Shown: piece after piece, positions 9,781-17,292 of the stretch
How the letters are laid out: each line of letters opens with the position of its first letter
Numbering within the stretch: the first letter of the stretch is position 1
Assembly: GCF_921294215.1 (NCBI RefSeq)
Contig: NZ_CAKLDM010000001.1
Span: forward strand, 496,001 to 560,000
Length of the DNA: 64,000 nt
Source: Vibrio marisflavi CECT 7928
GTDB lineage: Bacteria > Pseudomonadota > Gammaproteobacteria > Enterobacterales > Vibrionaceae
Direction of reading: 5' to 3'
Program-made: the position numbers and the translations under genes
Notes under the pieces: generated by a model
The model's input: only the letters and a program-made list of their open reading frames with translations
Databases searched by the model: none
What the model was told of the DNA's origin: nothing

Positions 9781-9826
9781 GTTTTTGTGAAAACGGTTGA
9801 ATGCGAACAAACAACCGTGCAAAAAC
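9781..9826 (-). terminator. Large hairpin downstream of the threonine aldolase gene
   Basis: Two stem blocks pair: GTTTTTG (9781-9787) with CAAAAAC (9820-9826), and ACGGTTG (9793-9799) with CAACCGT (9812-9818), with a small asymmetric bulge between. It starts about 30 bp after the ltaE stop. The T-run on the minus strand is not immediate, so the terminator call is moderate. Confidence 0.55.
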
Positions 9827-9854
9827 GTTCAATAAGATATGGAATGAATGAACG

Positions 9855-10859
9855 CTAGATGTATTTATTTAACTTTTCTATCAATAGTTCGATGTGTTGT
9901 TTTGTGACATCACGATGAGTAACAAGTCTTAGTGGGTTGCTAGCTGTAACCGTAAAGCCATCGTCAGCAAGTTTAGCGGTAATCGTTTTTATATCGACAG
10001 ATTCATCCAGTTTGGCAAAGACGATATTTGTATGCACATATTCAGCTTTTACCGAAAAGCCAGGCAGTTTCGCCAGTTCAGTCGCTAAATATTTCGCATT
10101 TTGGTGGTCGACTTTAAGCTGCTCAACATTCTCCGTTAAAGCAATTTTACCTGCTGCGGCTAAGATACCTGCTTGACGCATACCGCCGCCAACCATTTTG
10201 CGTAGTCGACGAGCTTTCGCTATGTACTCTTTTGAACCAAGCAAAAGTGAGCCAATTGGTGCGCCTAACCCTTTAGATAAGCAGATAGTCATTGAATCGA
10301 AGTATTTTGCTATCTCTCGTACGTCGATATCCAGAGCGACGGCTGCATTGTAAACTCGCGCTCCATCTAAGTGCATGGATAGACCATATTCATCAACAAA
10401 TTGACGGGCGCTTGCTAAGTATTCCAATGGTAGAACTTTGCCATTAATGGTGTTCTCTAAGCTAAGCAATTTAGTGCGAGCAAAATGGCTGTCATCAGGC
10501 TTTACCGCGGCTTTAAGCTTTGCAATATCGAGGCTTCCATCTGGATTGTTCTCAATAGGTTGAGGCTGGATTGAACCAAGTACAGCTGCACCACCAGCTT
10601 CGTAAAGATAGTTGTGTGCTTGTTGACCGCAAAGGTATTCATCACCTCGCTCACAATGAGCCATCAAGCCTAGTAGGTTCGCTTGTGTTCCTGAGCTAGT
10701 GTACAGTGCAGCTTCGAAGCCGTGGCGTTCCGCTGCCCATTGTTCTAGTTCGTTGACTGTCGGGTCATCACCATAAACATCATCACCTACGGCGGCATTG
10801 ATCATGGCATCACGCATTGCTTGGCTGGGTTTAGTTACAGTATCGGATCTAAAGTCCAT
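9855..10859 (-). CDS. ltaE: Low-specificity L-threonine aldolase
   Basis: 334 residues, the usual length. It starts with the family signature MDFRSDTVTKPSQAMRDAM and DDVYGDDPTVNELE. The PLP-binding Lys is in MTICLSKGLGAPIGSLL, and HLDGARVYNAA carries the Asp that contacts the pyridine nitrogen. The enzyme cleaves L-threonine and L-allo-threonine to glycine and acetaldehyde with pyridoxal phosphate in the cytoplasm. It lies 10 bp downstream of the Nudix gene on the same strand and is preceded by AAGGAG, so the two form an operon. Confidence 0.95.
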   Translation of the reverse strand: MDFRSDTVTKPSQAMRDAMINAAVGDDVYGDDPTVNELEQWAAERHGFEAALYTSSGTQANLLGLMAHCERGDEYLCGQQAHNYLYEAGGAAVLGSIQPQPIENNPDGSLDIAKLKAAVKPDDSHFARTKLLSLENTINGKVLPLEYLASARQFVDEYGLSMHLDGARVYNAAVALDIDVREIAKYFDSMTICLSKGLGAPIGSLLLGSKEYIAKARRLRKMVGGGMRQAGILAAAGKIALTENVEQLKVDHQNAKYLATELAKLPGFSVKAEYVHTNIVFAKLDESVDIKTITAKLADDGFTVTASNPLRLVTHRDVTKQHIELLIEKLNKYI

Positions 10860-10869
10860 GAAATTCTCC

Positions 10870-11385
10870 TTAAATATAACCTAAGAGCTTTGCTTTACTT
10901 AGGCACGCAATGGTTTTTGCGTCTGTAATTTTGTCTTCTATTATTGATTGTTCAATTTGTTTAAGTGACATTGTCACAACTTCGATAACTTCATCGTCAT
11001 CGCAAGCTAATTGAGTGGGTTTCGATAACTGGGTGGCAACAAATAAATGCTGTATTTCATCGCAGAGACCAGCCATCGGTGTCAGCTGACCAAGTGCAGT
11101 ATAGTTCCGGGCGCTGTATCCTGTTTCTTCTTTGAGCTCTCGCTTTGCACACTCGATTGAGCTTTCACTGCCTTCGATTGTTCCTGCTGGCAGTTCATAT
11201 AACCACTTACGCAGAGAAGGACGGTATTGATTGACTAAAACAATCTCGCCGCTTTCAGTTATGGGTAAAATGACAGCAGCACCTGGATGATGGATAGTGG
11301 TGTGCGATATCGTCTTGTTGTTTGGGAGAGTGACGGTGTCTTCTACCAACGAGATACGCTTCCATGTGTGTATTAGTATACTCAT
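10870..11385 (-). CDS. Nudix hydrolase, ADP-ribose pyrophosphatase type
   Basis: 171 residues. A complete Nudix box, G-x5-E-x7-R-E-U-x-E-E-x-G-U, is present as GTIEGSE followed by RELKEETGY, with a preceding LVNQYRPSLRKWLYELPAG stretch typical of ADP-ribose and sugar-nucleotide pyrophosphatases. The family hydrolyses nucleoside diphosphates linked to another group, using Mg2+ bound by the box glutamates. The exact substrate is not given by sequence alone. It is the first gene of a two-gene operon with ltaE, divergent from ravA. Confidence 0.9.
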   Translation of the reverse strand: MSILIHTWKRISLVEDTVTLPNNKTISHTTIHHPGAAVILPITESGEIVLVNQYRPSLRKWLYELPAGTIEGSESSIECAKRELKEETGYSARNYTALGQLTPMAGLCDEIQHLFVATQLSKPTQLACDDDEVIEVVTMSLKQIEQSIIEDKITDAKTIACLSKAKLLGYI

Positions 11386-11649
11386 ATATAGTTCTTAGTG
11401 ACGTTAGAGGTTAAATATTGTTCAAACGTTGAAAGGTTCTGCTCAAAGCGTGTTGTAGAGCATACCTTAACGGCTATGACTTTTGATTGAAAGTTGTAAA
11501 ATGAGTTCAAATTCACGGATGTGACTAACTTCAGCTGATATGAGCATTGGGTTGAATAATTCTGCCCACAATCTTGTCCGAAGCAAGTGGTAATAAATGT
11601 ACGAACTAATGGCAGTAACAATCAGTATTCAATTCCAAGGAGTGCAACA

Positions 11650-13302
11650 ATGATTAATCCTTCTAAAGCGTCCCACTCACAAAAAGCGCTTCTTGCCGAA
11701 CGAATTGACAAATTAGCCATCGCATTAGCAGACGGTGTATACGAAAAAGAAAGTACCATAAAACTCTGCTTGCTTGCTGCTCTAACGGGGGAGAGTGTGT
11801 TTTTGCTTGGCCCTCCTGGCATCGCGAAAAGTTTAATTGCGAAAAGGCTGATTCAAGCTTTTGATAGCTCGAGCTATTTTGAATATTTGATGACTCGATT
11901 TTCTACCCCGGAAGAGGTGTTTGGGCCATTGAGTATCCAAGAGCTTAAAGACAACGGCCGTTATGTCCGATTAACTGATGGTTATTTGCCATCGGCTCAG
12001 GTTGTATTTCTCGATGAAATTTGGAAAGCAGGCCCAGCTATCTTGAATACCTTGCTGACTGTTGTAAATGAGAGAACGTTTAAAAATGGTAACGACATAC
12101 TCAAAGTACCAATGCGTTTATTGGTTACCGCTTCGAATGAGTTACCTGACGAAGATAGTGGTTTGGAGGCGTTGTACGACCGAATGTTAGTGCGCGTTTT
12201 CGTCAATCGGATTCAAAATAAACAGAACTTTAAATCCATGCTGACGGTTGGTACTCCGCAAGAGGCGAATATTCCAGAAGGGTTAGCGATAACCGATGAA
12301 GAGTATCATCAGTGGCAAAAAGAATTAGATGAGTTAAAGCTTGCGGACGACATTTTTGAAAAACTCTATCAGCTGAAATCTTTGCTTGAGAAAGAGTCAG
12401 AAAAGCAAGTAGGTATCGAAGATATTTATGTCTCAGACCGACGATGGAAAAAGGCGTCAAAGCTTTTGAAGGCCAGTGCCTATTTTAATGGACGTGACAG
12501 TATCAACCCGTTGGATTTATTGTTACTACAAGACTGTTTATGGAGCAGTCCTGAAACGCGAGATATCGTTAGAGGCGTTATTCGAGATTTCGCATTAACG
12601 TACGCGTTTGATCAGCAAGAAGTGGAGATCAATATAGCGCATGTTCGTGAGGATCTAGAAGAGATTCAACAGCAGCTTGAAGAGCAGTTTGCCATGAGCC
12701 TTTCAAGTGAAACAACATCAGGAATTCTTAAGAAAAATATCTATCATTACAGCCTCACGGATGCCAAGTATCACAATGTTGGTAAGTCATCGAACTTGAT
12801 TAAATTGGTTATTTTGCAAAGCAATATGTCTGTTTCCGAGAAAGAGAAAGGCGATAGCCGTTGGATATACATAGCTAAAGCAGACCTAGAAAAAGTGATC
12901 AAAGATGGTCAAGGTGAAGCTTATGGTTACGTTAATAAAAATAGTAACTTATGCCGCCTTCGTTTCGATAGTGACTCCAAGAATCGGCTAGTGATTAAAG
13001 ATATTGCTAATCGTTCTATTTTGCTGGCTTTAGCTGACAACAAAGGGCTCGATAGCGAAGTGTATAGTGAGTGGCTTGATAAAGGTGAAGCTGCGATTGA
13101 AAAATTGAACAAAGCTGAAGAGCACTTGAAGAGTTCCAGACTTAAATTCCATCAAGCCTTGCCACATAATTTTATTGAGCCAGATTACTTGACGTTGATT
13201 GAGTCGAGTATTCAGGATTTGCAGCAGCAACTAGAATCGATAAAAGCTACGTCAGATAAGACCATTTTCCGATTTAAAAACCTTGAACAGTTTTTCTCAT
13301 AG
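11650..13302 (+). CDS. ravA: MoxR-family AAA+ ATPase RavA
   Basis: 550 residues. The start at 11650 is chosen because AAGGAG lies about 8 bases before it; the frame stays open upstream to 11587 without family resemblance. The AAA+ core has Walker A GPPGIAKSL (about residue 53), Walker B VVFLDEIWKAGPAILNTLL, and the MoxR-type sensor LLVTASNELP. The C-terminal third holds the RavA-specific discoid region and a helical end. In E. coli RavA forms a hexamer that works with ViaA, binds the lysine decarboxylase LdcI/CadA and acts on respiratory complexes. viaA follows 7 bp downstream. The presence of an AdiA-type decarboxylase 18 kb away is worth noting, but a direct link is unproven. Confidence 0.93.
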   Translation: MINPSKASHSQKALLAERIDKLAIALADGVYEKESTIKLCLLAALTGESVFLLGPPGIAKSLIAKRLIQAFDSSSYFEYLMTRFSTPEEVFGPLSIQELKDNGRYVRLTDGYLPSAQVVFLDEIWKAGPAILNTLLTVVNERTFKNGNDILKVPMRLLVTASNELPDEDSGLEALYDRMLVRVFVNRIQNKQNFKSMLTVGTPQEANIPEGLAITDEEYHQWQKELDELKLADDIFEKLYQLKSLLEKESEKQVGIEDIYVSDRRWKKASKLLKASAYFNGRDSINPLDLLLLQDCLWSSPETRDIVRGVIRDFALTYAFDQQEVEINIAHVREDLEEIQQQLEEQFAMSLSSETTSGILKKNIYHYSLTDAKYHNVGKSSNLIKLVILQSNMSVSEKEKGDSRWIYIAKADLEKVIKDGQGEAYGYVNKNSNLCRLRFDSDSKNRLVIKDIANRSILLALADNKGLDSEVYSEWLDKGEAAIEKLNKAEEHLKSSRLKFHQALPHNFIEPDYLTLIESSIQDLQQQLESIKATSDKTIFRFKNLEQFFS

Positions 13303-13309
13303 GTGACGT

Positions 13310-14755
13310 ATGCTGGGAGCAGAAGGTTTAGATTTAATCGTCTCTATTGCGGACTCCGGCATTGTTGAGGCTGCTGTTTACGATCTAATGGGCCGCTCAG
13401 AAGTGTCAATGATGAGTGAGCGGCAGGGAGTAAAGGCCTCAATAAAGAAGCATCTACGACACTGGCAGGTGAGTATTAAGTCTCGTATCACGCATGTGAG
13501 TGAAACCCAAGAATTTCAACAGGAACTAGCGCTTTATCAGGAAGTTATTTATTGGAACGAAGAGCGTTTTTTTCATGATATACACGGTATTGTCAAGCAA
13601 CTTGAAGGGCATTCCGCGTTCCACTCTCAGGCAGTAAAGCTACTGGACGATAGCGCGAGTTTAAACAACCCTATGTTTCCGCGCTATTTTTGCGATCAGT
13701 GGTATAAAACGTTATCAAATGAAGTTAAGGAATCCCAGATTGCTGAGATAGAAGCTAACAAAGAGAAAGTGCTGGAAGATCTTTATCAGCGTATGGAAAC
13801 AATGAAACATATGGATAAGGTCTCTGAATCAGGGGATGAGAAAAGCATTGGTCGACTCTGGGATATGGCATCGGCCAAGTTGAGCAAAACTGACTTAAAA
13901 GTGATGAAACGCCATGCTGAGTTTCTTCGTAAGCATAAAGGGCTACAAGAAATAGCTGAAAAACTTGGCCGAATGGCAAGTGAGGTTAACGACCCTGATT
14001 TAAACCTTGCACCGGCTGAAGAACTCAAAATGGTGGAAGAGAGATCGCAAGAAGCCACTGATGATATAGTGGGTATTCACCCTAGTGACGATCTCAATAA
14101 GCTGTTACCCAATGAAACCATGTTTTTGGCCTATCCTGAACTAGAAGTCATTTTCTACAAGCACTTAGTTGATAAGCGTTTAATGAACTATCGCATGGAA
14201 GGGAAGTCGCGCACTCTGCGCAAAGTGAAATCGAGCAAGCCTGAAAATAAGAAAGCAGACATTGATAAGGGACCATTTATTGTTTGTGTAGATGCTTCGG
14301 GTTCAATGAGTGGCTTCCCCGAGCAATGTGCCAAAGCTATAGCGTATGCATTAATGCAAATTGCCCTTGCCGATGATAGGCATTGCTACGTGGTTTTGTT
14401 TTCAACGGAGCAAATTACTTATGAACTTACCAAGCAAGATGGTCTGCGTGAGGCAGGAGATTTCCTCACCTATAGCTTTCATGGTGGAACAGATTTAGAA
14501 CCGGTGATGATTAAATCTGTTGAGTTGATGCACTCTGCAAAATACCGAAACGCTGATCTTGTCGTTGTATCAGACTTTATTGCTCCTAAGCAACCAGATG
14601 AAATTTTGCAGCAAGTGCACCAATTAAAGCTAAAAAGTAATCGCTTCCATGCGATTAGTCTATCCAAATATGGCAACCCAGAGTTAATTTCAATGTTCGA
14701 TCACTGTTGGTCTTATCACCCAACCTTAATGGGTAGAATCACAAAGAAGTGGTGA
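13310..14755 (+). CDS. viaA: VWA-domain protein ViaA
   Basis: 481 residues, the usual length. The N-terminal two thirds are helical and charged. The C-terminal von Willebrand A domain (from about residue 320) has the MIDAS motif D-x-S-x-S as VCVDASGSMSGFPE, with the supporting Thr in FHGGTDLEPV and Asp in VVVSDFIAPKQ. It is the partner of RavA and enhances its ATPase activity in E. coli, where the pair affects aminoglycoside sensitivity and respiratory enzymes. It starts 7 bp after ravA, so the genes form one operon. Confidence 0.93.
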   Translation: MLGAEGLDLIVSIADSGIVEAAVYDLMGRSEVSMMSERQGVKASIKKHLRHWQVSIKSRITHVSETQEFQQELALYQEVIYWNEERFFHDIHGIVKQLEGHSAFHSQAVKLLDDSASLNNPMFPRYFCDQWYKTLSNEVKESQIAEIEANKEKVLEDLYQRMETMKHMDKVSESGDEKSIGRLWDMASAKLSKTDLKVMKRHAEFLRKHKGLQEIAEKLGRMASEVNDPDLNLAPAEELKMVEERSQEATDDIVGIHPSDDLNKLLPNETMFLAYPELEVIFYKHLVDKRLMNYRMEGKSRTLRKVKSSKPENKKADIDKGPFIVCVDASGSMSGFPEQCAKAIAYALMQIALADDRHCYVVLFSTEQITYELTKQDGLREAGDFLTYSFHGGTDLEPVMIKSVELMHSAKYRNADLVVVSDFIAPKQPDEILQQVHQLKLKSNRFHAISLSKYGNPELISMFDHCWSYHPTLMGRITKKW

Positions 14756-14831
14756 ATGGTGGGTTTTTCGAACATTGATTGATCATATTGGTGTAAATGT
14801 CAGCAAACGAAAGCAATATTTACTTTTTTGT

Positions 14832-14859
14832 TTGACACTGAGTCTCTAATCATTAAAGT
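14832..14859 (+). promoter_or_regulatory. Sigma-70 promoter for the tRNA cluster
   Basis: A perfect -35 (TTGACA, 14832-14837), a 16-bp spacer and a -10-like TAAAGT (14854-14859) lie about 45 bp before the first tRNA-Cys. Confidence 0.7.
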
Positions 14860-14905
14860 ATGCAGCGAACACGGGGGCTGACGAAGCTAACGTGTTGAAA
14901 AAGAA

Positions 14906-14979
14906 GGCGCGTTGGCAGAGTGGCTATGCAGCGGATTGCAAATCCGTGGACCTCGGTTCGACTCCGGGACGCGCCTCCA
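14906..14979 (+). tRNA. tRNA-Cys(GCA), first copy
   Basis: 74 nt with encoded CCA. The acceptor stem GGCGCGT pairs with ACGCGCC, the anticodon loop carries GCA, the T loop is TTCGACT, and the discriminator is U as expected for tRNA-Cys. First gene of a Cys-Leu-Cys-Leu cluster. Confidence 0.97.
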
Positions 14980-15057
14980 TGATTTGAAGTATCGCATTAG
15001 GCGATATTTAGATGGTGTCTAACTCAATCGTTAACAGCATCGCAAAGAAATTTGCGT

Positions 15058-15144
15058 GCCCTGGTGGTGGAATTGGTAGACACAAGGGATTTAAAATCCC
15101 TCGGCGTTCGCGCTGTGCCGGTTCAAGTCCGGCCCGGGGCACCA
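15058..15144 (+). tRNA. tRNA-Leu(UAA), first copy
   Basis: 87 nt with encoded CCA and the long variable arm of class II tRNAs. The acceptor GCCCTGG pairs with CCGGGGC through one G-U. The anticodon is TAA within GGGATTTAAAATCCC. It lies 78 bp after tRNA-Cys. Confidence 0.97.
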
Positions 15145-15178
15145 TCTCATCTTAGCACGATTAAGTGCAAACATTTCT

Positions 15179-15252
15179 GGCGCGTTGGCAGAGTGGCTAT
15201 GCAGCGGATTGCAAATCCGTGGACCTCGGTTCGACTCCGGGACGCGCCTCCA
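15179..15252 (+). tRNA. tRNA-Cys(GCA), second copy
   Basis: Identical over 74 nt to the copy at 14906. It lies 34 bp after the first tRNA-Leu. Confidence 0.97.
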
Positions 15253-15330
15253 CAATTTGAAGTGTCGTTTAAACGATACTTAGATGGTGTCTTAACTCAA
15301 TCGTTAACAGCATCGCAAAGAAATTTGCGT

Positions 15331-15417
15331 GCCCTGGTGGTGGAATTGGTAGACACAAGGGATTTAAAATCCCTCGGCGTTCGCGCTGTGCCGGTTCAAG
15401 TCCGGCCCGGGGCACCA
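15331..15417 (+). tRNA. tRNA-Leu(UAA), second copy
   Basis: Identical over 87 nt to the copy at 15058, again 78 bp after a tRNA-Cys. Last gene of the cluster. Confidence 0.97.
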
Positions 15418-15758
15418 TCTCCATTGACTATCCAGTCATAAAGCAGAATCCGCTCTTATTAAAACCTCTATATTTCAAGGCGCTAGTCACCTTAGCTCTA
15501 TATTAAGTAAAACCACTTAGCAAGCACTGCGTCATACCTAACAATACTGACCTTTGAACTTACCAATCTCTCAATTAAATACTCTAACAATTAGATACTC
15601 TGCCCAATCATGTTTATTTGAATAAATATTATTAATACTGCGCCTTATTGTCTGTGTAAGGTGTTGAATATAAGGTCTTATACAAAACCACCCAAGTTAA
15701 AACGACCTTATGATCTTCACGTCAGTAACCTGAAAAGATTGCAATAAGGGGACAGTAT
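15418..15758. other. Non-coding region after the tRNA cluster
   Basis: About 340 AT-rich bases. No strong terminator hairpin was seen after the last tRNA. The right end carries AAGGGG about 8 bp before the hydrolase start. No integrase, direct repeat of the tRNA 3' end or small gene was found. Confidence 0.45.
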
Positions 15759-17117
15759 ATGAGTGTATTTACAGTATTTTTTTGTGGTACTGCTTCAACT
15801 TCCGATGATTACAAAAACCCAGACTATGTAAAAGGGGAGCTCATCTCGACTTTGGGGAAAAATGCTATTGGTGAAGCTTATATTGACTATCTTGTCGTTG
15901 ATGGTGTTGGTAGTGGAAACAAGAACTCGCTGACGATGCTATCAAATAAAAACAGCCACTCAACATTATCTGGAATCGCTTTCGGTAAAGGTATTAACCA
16001 GAACATAGACCATGTAATGAATGTAATAAAGGGCGACCTTAGTTCTCATAGCGCCATTACCCCAGAGCAGGCCAAGAAGTACGGAAAAGAAAAACTCGCA
16101 GAGACAAAACCAACGGGTAGAAACAAATATCAGGCAAGAAAGCGTACAAAAAACATCTTTGGTTTCTCAGTACCATATGTTGGTAGGGAGAGAACACAAA
16201 AGCGAAGAGATTGGGATGCGAAAGCGAAACATAAAGGCCAAGAAATGGTTAATGAATCATTTCTTGCCTACAAACATTTAGCACAGGCAAGAAGCACTAA
16301 TCCTATTACCAAAGTAAATATGATCGGCTGGAGTCGAGGTGGAGTGACGTGCTTTGAATTGGCAAATCGGATGTTTGCTGATCCAGATCTACGACATATT
16401 CCAGTCAACATCTTTGCATGTGATCCTGTCCCCGGGGCATCGAATAACTTTAAAAACCATCATGCATTAAATCGAAACGTTAATATGGTTGTATGTTTAT
16501 ATGCTCAGCATGAGAGATCTACAGGTTTCAGTGCACGAATGCCACGTCTGCACCACAATACCAAAGTGTTCACGTCTTTAATGCCGGGAAAACATGCGAC
16601 CTTGGTTGGCAATGCCCACCAAAATGGCCAATCTAAAGGTCTGAATATTTATGATGAACCTGGAAGAATTACAAGGGATTTTGCAGAGAAAGTTTTGACT
16701 GGGTGGGGATCAAGGCTTAGAGGCACTCTTAAATATACGACTGATGATGTACTAACACTATATCAAATGATCTTGAAGTTCATGCCAGACTACAAAAAAA
16801 TGAAAAATAGTACCTACACAATCAAAGGTCGTTTCCAAACAACCTCGAATAGAATCCAAATAACAAAGCAGCGAAAAAACGAACATAGTTTTGATTATCA
16901 TGGAAACCCTGCATCTATCCAAGATTTTCCTGGCTTGAGTAAACTTCGCTTTTCAGAACTGGGTTATGTAAATAGACATCACTATGATATTGCTTGTTTG
17001 CACGACAAATTTGCTGCTAAAGGAGTAGGCGAACCTATTGATCATAGGAAGCACCGTATGAATGTATTTGCCGATGCAACTTTAATATATGAAAATAAGC
17101 CGTTTTACGACTATTAG
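15759..17117 (+). CDS. Alpha/beta hydrolase resembling DUF2235/T6SS phospholipase-type effectors
   Basis: 452 residues with no signal peptide and no membrane segment. It opens with a strand and loop VFTVFFCGTASTSDDY. The nucleophile elbow GWSRGG places Ser192. A following strand FACDPVPG gives a candidate acid, Asp222, and MPGKHATLVG gives a candidate His279, so a Ser-Asp-His triad is plausible. The spacing and the G-x-S-R-G elbow recall DUF2235 hydrolases, several of which are type VI secretion phospholipase effectors. No vgrG, hcp, adaptor or immunity gene is adjacent, and it stands alone between a tRNA cluster and a perfect palindrome. That setting is common for acquired cargo. The effector role is an inference; it could also be a housekeeping lipase or a cytoplasmic esterase. 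Confidence 0.65.
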   Translation: MSVFTVFFCGTASTSDDYKNPDYVKGELISTLGKNAIGEAYIDYLVVDGVGSGNKNSLTMLSNKNSHSTLSGIAFGKGINQNIDHVMNVIKGDLSSHSAITPEQAKKYGKEKLAETKPTGRNKYQARKRTKNIFGFSVPYVGRERTQKRRDWDAKAKHKGQEMVNESFLAYKHLAQARSTNPITKVNMIGWSRGGVTCFELANRMFADPDLRHIPVNIFACDPVPGASNNFKNHHALNRNVNMVVCLYAQHERSTGFSARMPRLHHNTKVFTSLMPGKHATLVGNAHQNGQSKGLNIYDEPGRITRDFAEKVLTGWGSRLRGTLKYTTDDVLTLYQMILKFMPDYKKMKNSTYTIKGRFQTTSNRIQITKQRKNEHSFDYHGNPASIQDFPGLSKLRFSELGYVNRHHYDIACLHDKFAAKGVGEPIDHRKHRMNVFADATLIYENKPFYDY

Positions 17118-17151
17118 ATGACTTTCTAGTCTGGCTAGGCTACACCGTTTA

Positions 17152-17177
17152 GTAGGAACGTTTGAAAACGTTCCTAC
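17152..17177 (+). terminator. Perfect 12-bp palindrome after the hydrolase gene
   Basis: GTAGGAACGTTT and its exact complement AAACGTTCCTAC are separated by two bases, 35 bp after the stop. There is no strong T-run after it, so it may be a terminator or an mRNA-stabilising hairpin. Confidence 0.6.
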
Positions 17178-17292
17178 GACTTTAACTGGTAGCATACAGG
17201 TATCGTTTGCATGTTACCAGCATAGAAGAAACGAGTAACTGTTAGATTAATCTGAATTAGTACATGAATACGTAAACAACAGTCGTTATCCA

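Larger units (their letters stand above)
14906..15417 (+). repeat. Tandem duplication of a tRNA-Cys/tRNA-Leu unit, 273-bp period
   Basis: Both tRNA pairs and their 78-bp spacers repeat. The last part of the spacer (AACTCAATCGTTAACAGCAT and onward) is identical, and the first part differs at several positions (for example AAGTATCG against AAGTGTCG). The tRNAs are identical while the spacer has drifted, which fits an old duplication kept uniform in the genes. Confidence 0.95.

Noticed and set aside
11587..11649. N-terminal extension of RavA
   Set aside because: The AAGGAG site and family start support 11650.
15052..15441. 129-residue open frame across the tRNA cluster
   Set aside because: It reads through two tRNA-Leu and one tRNA-Cys genes and its protein repeats because the tRNAs repeat.
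15418..17292. Genomic island inserted at the tRNA cluster
   Set aside because: There is no integrase and no repeat of the tRNA 3' end after the hydrolase gene. Only the gene's isolation and the palindrome hint at transfer.
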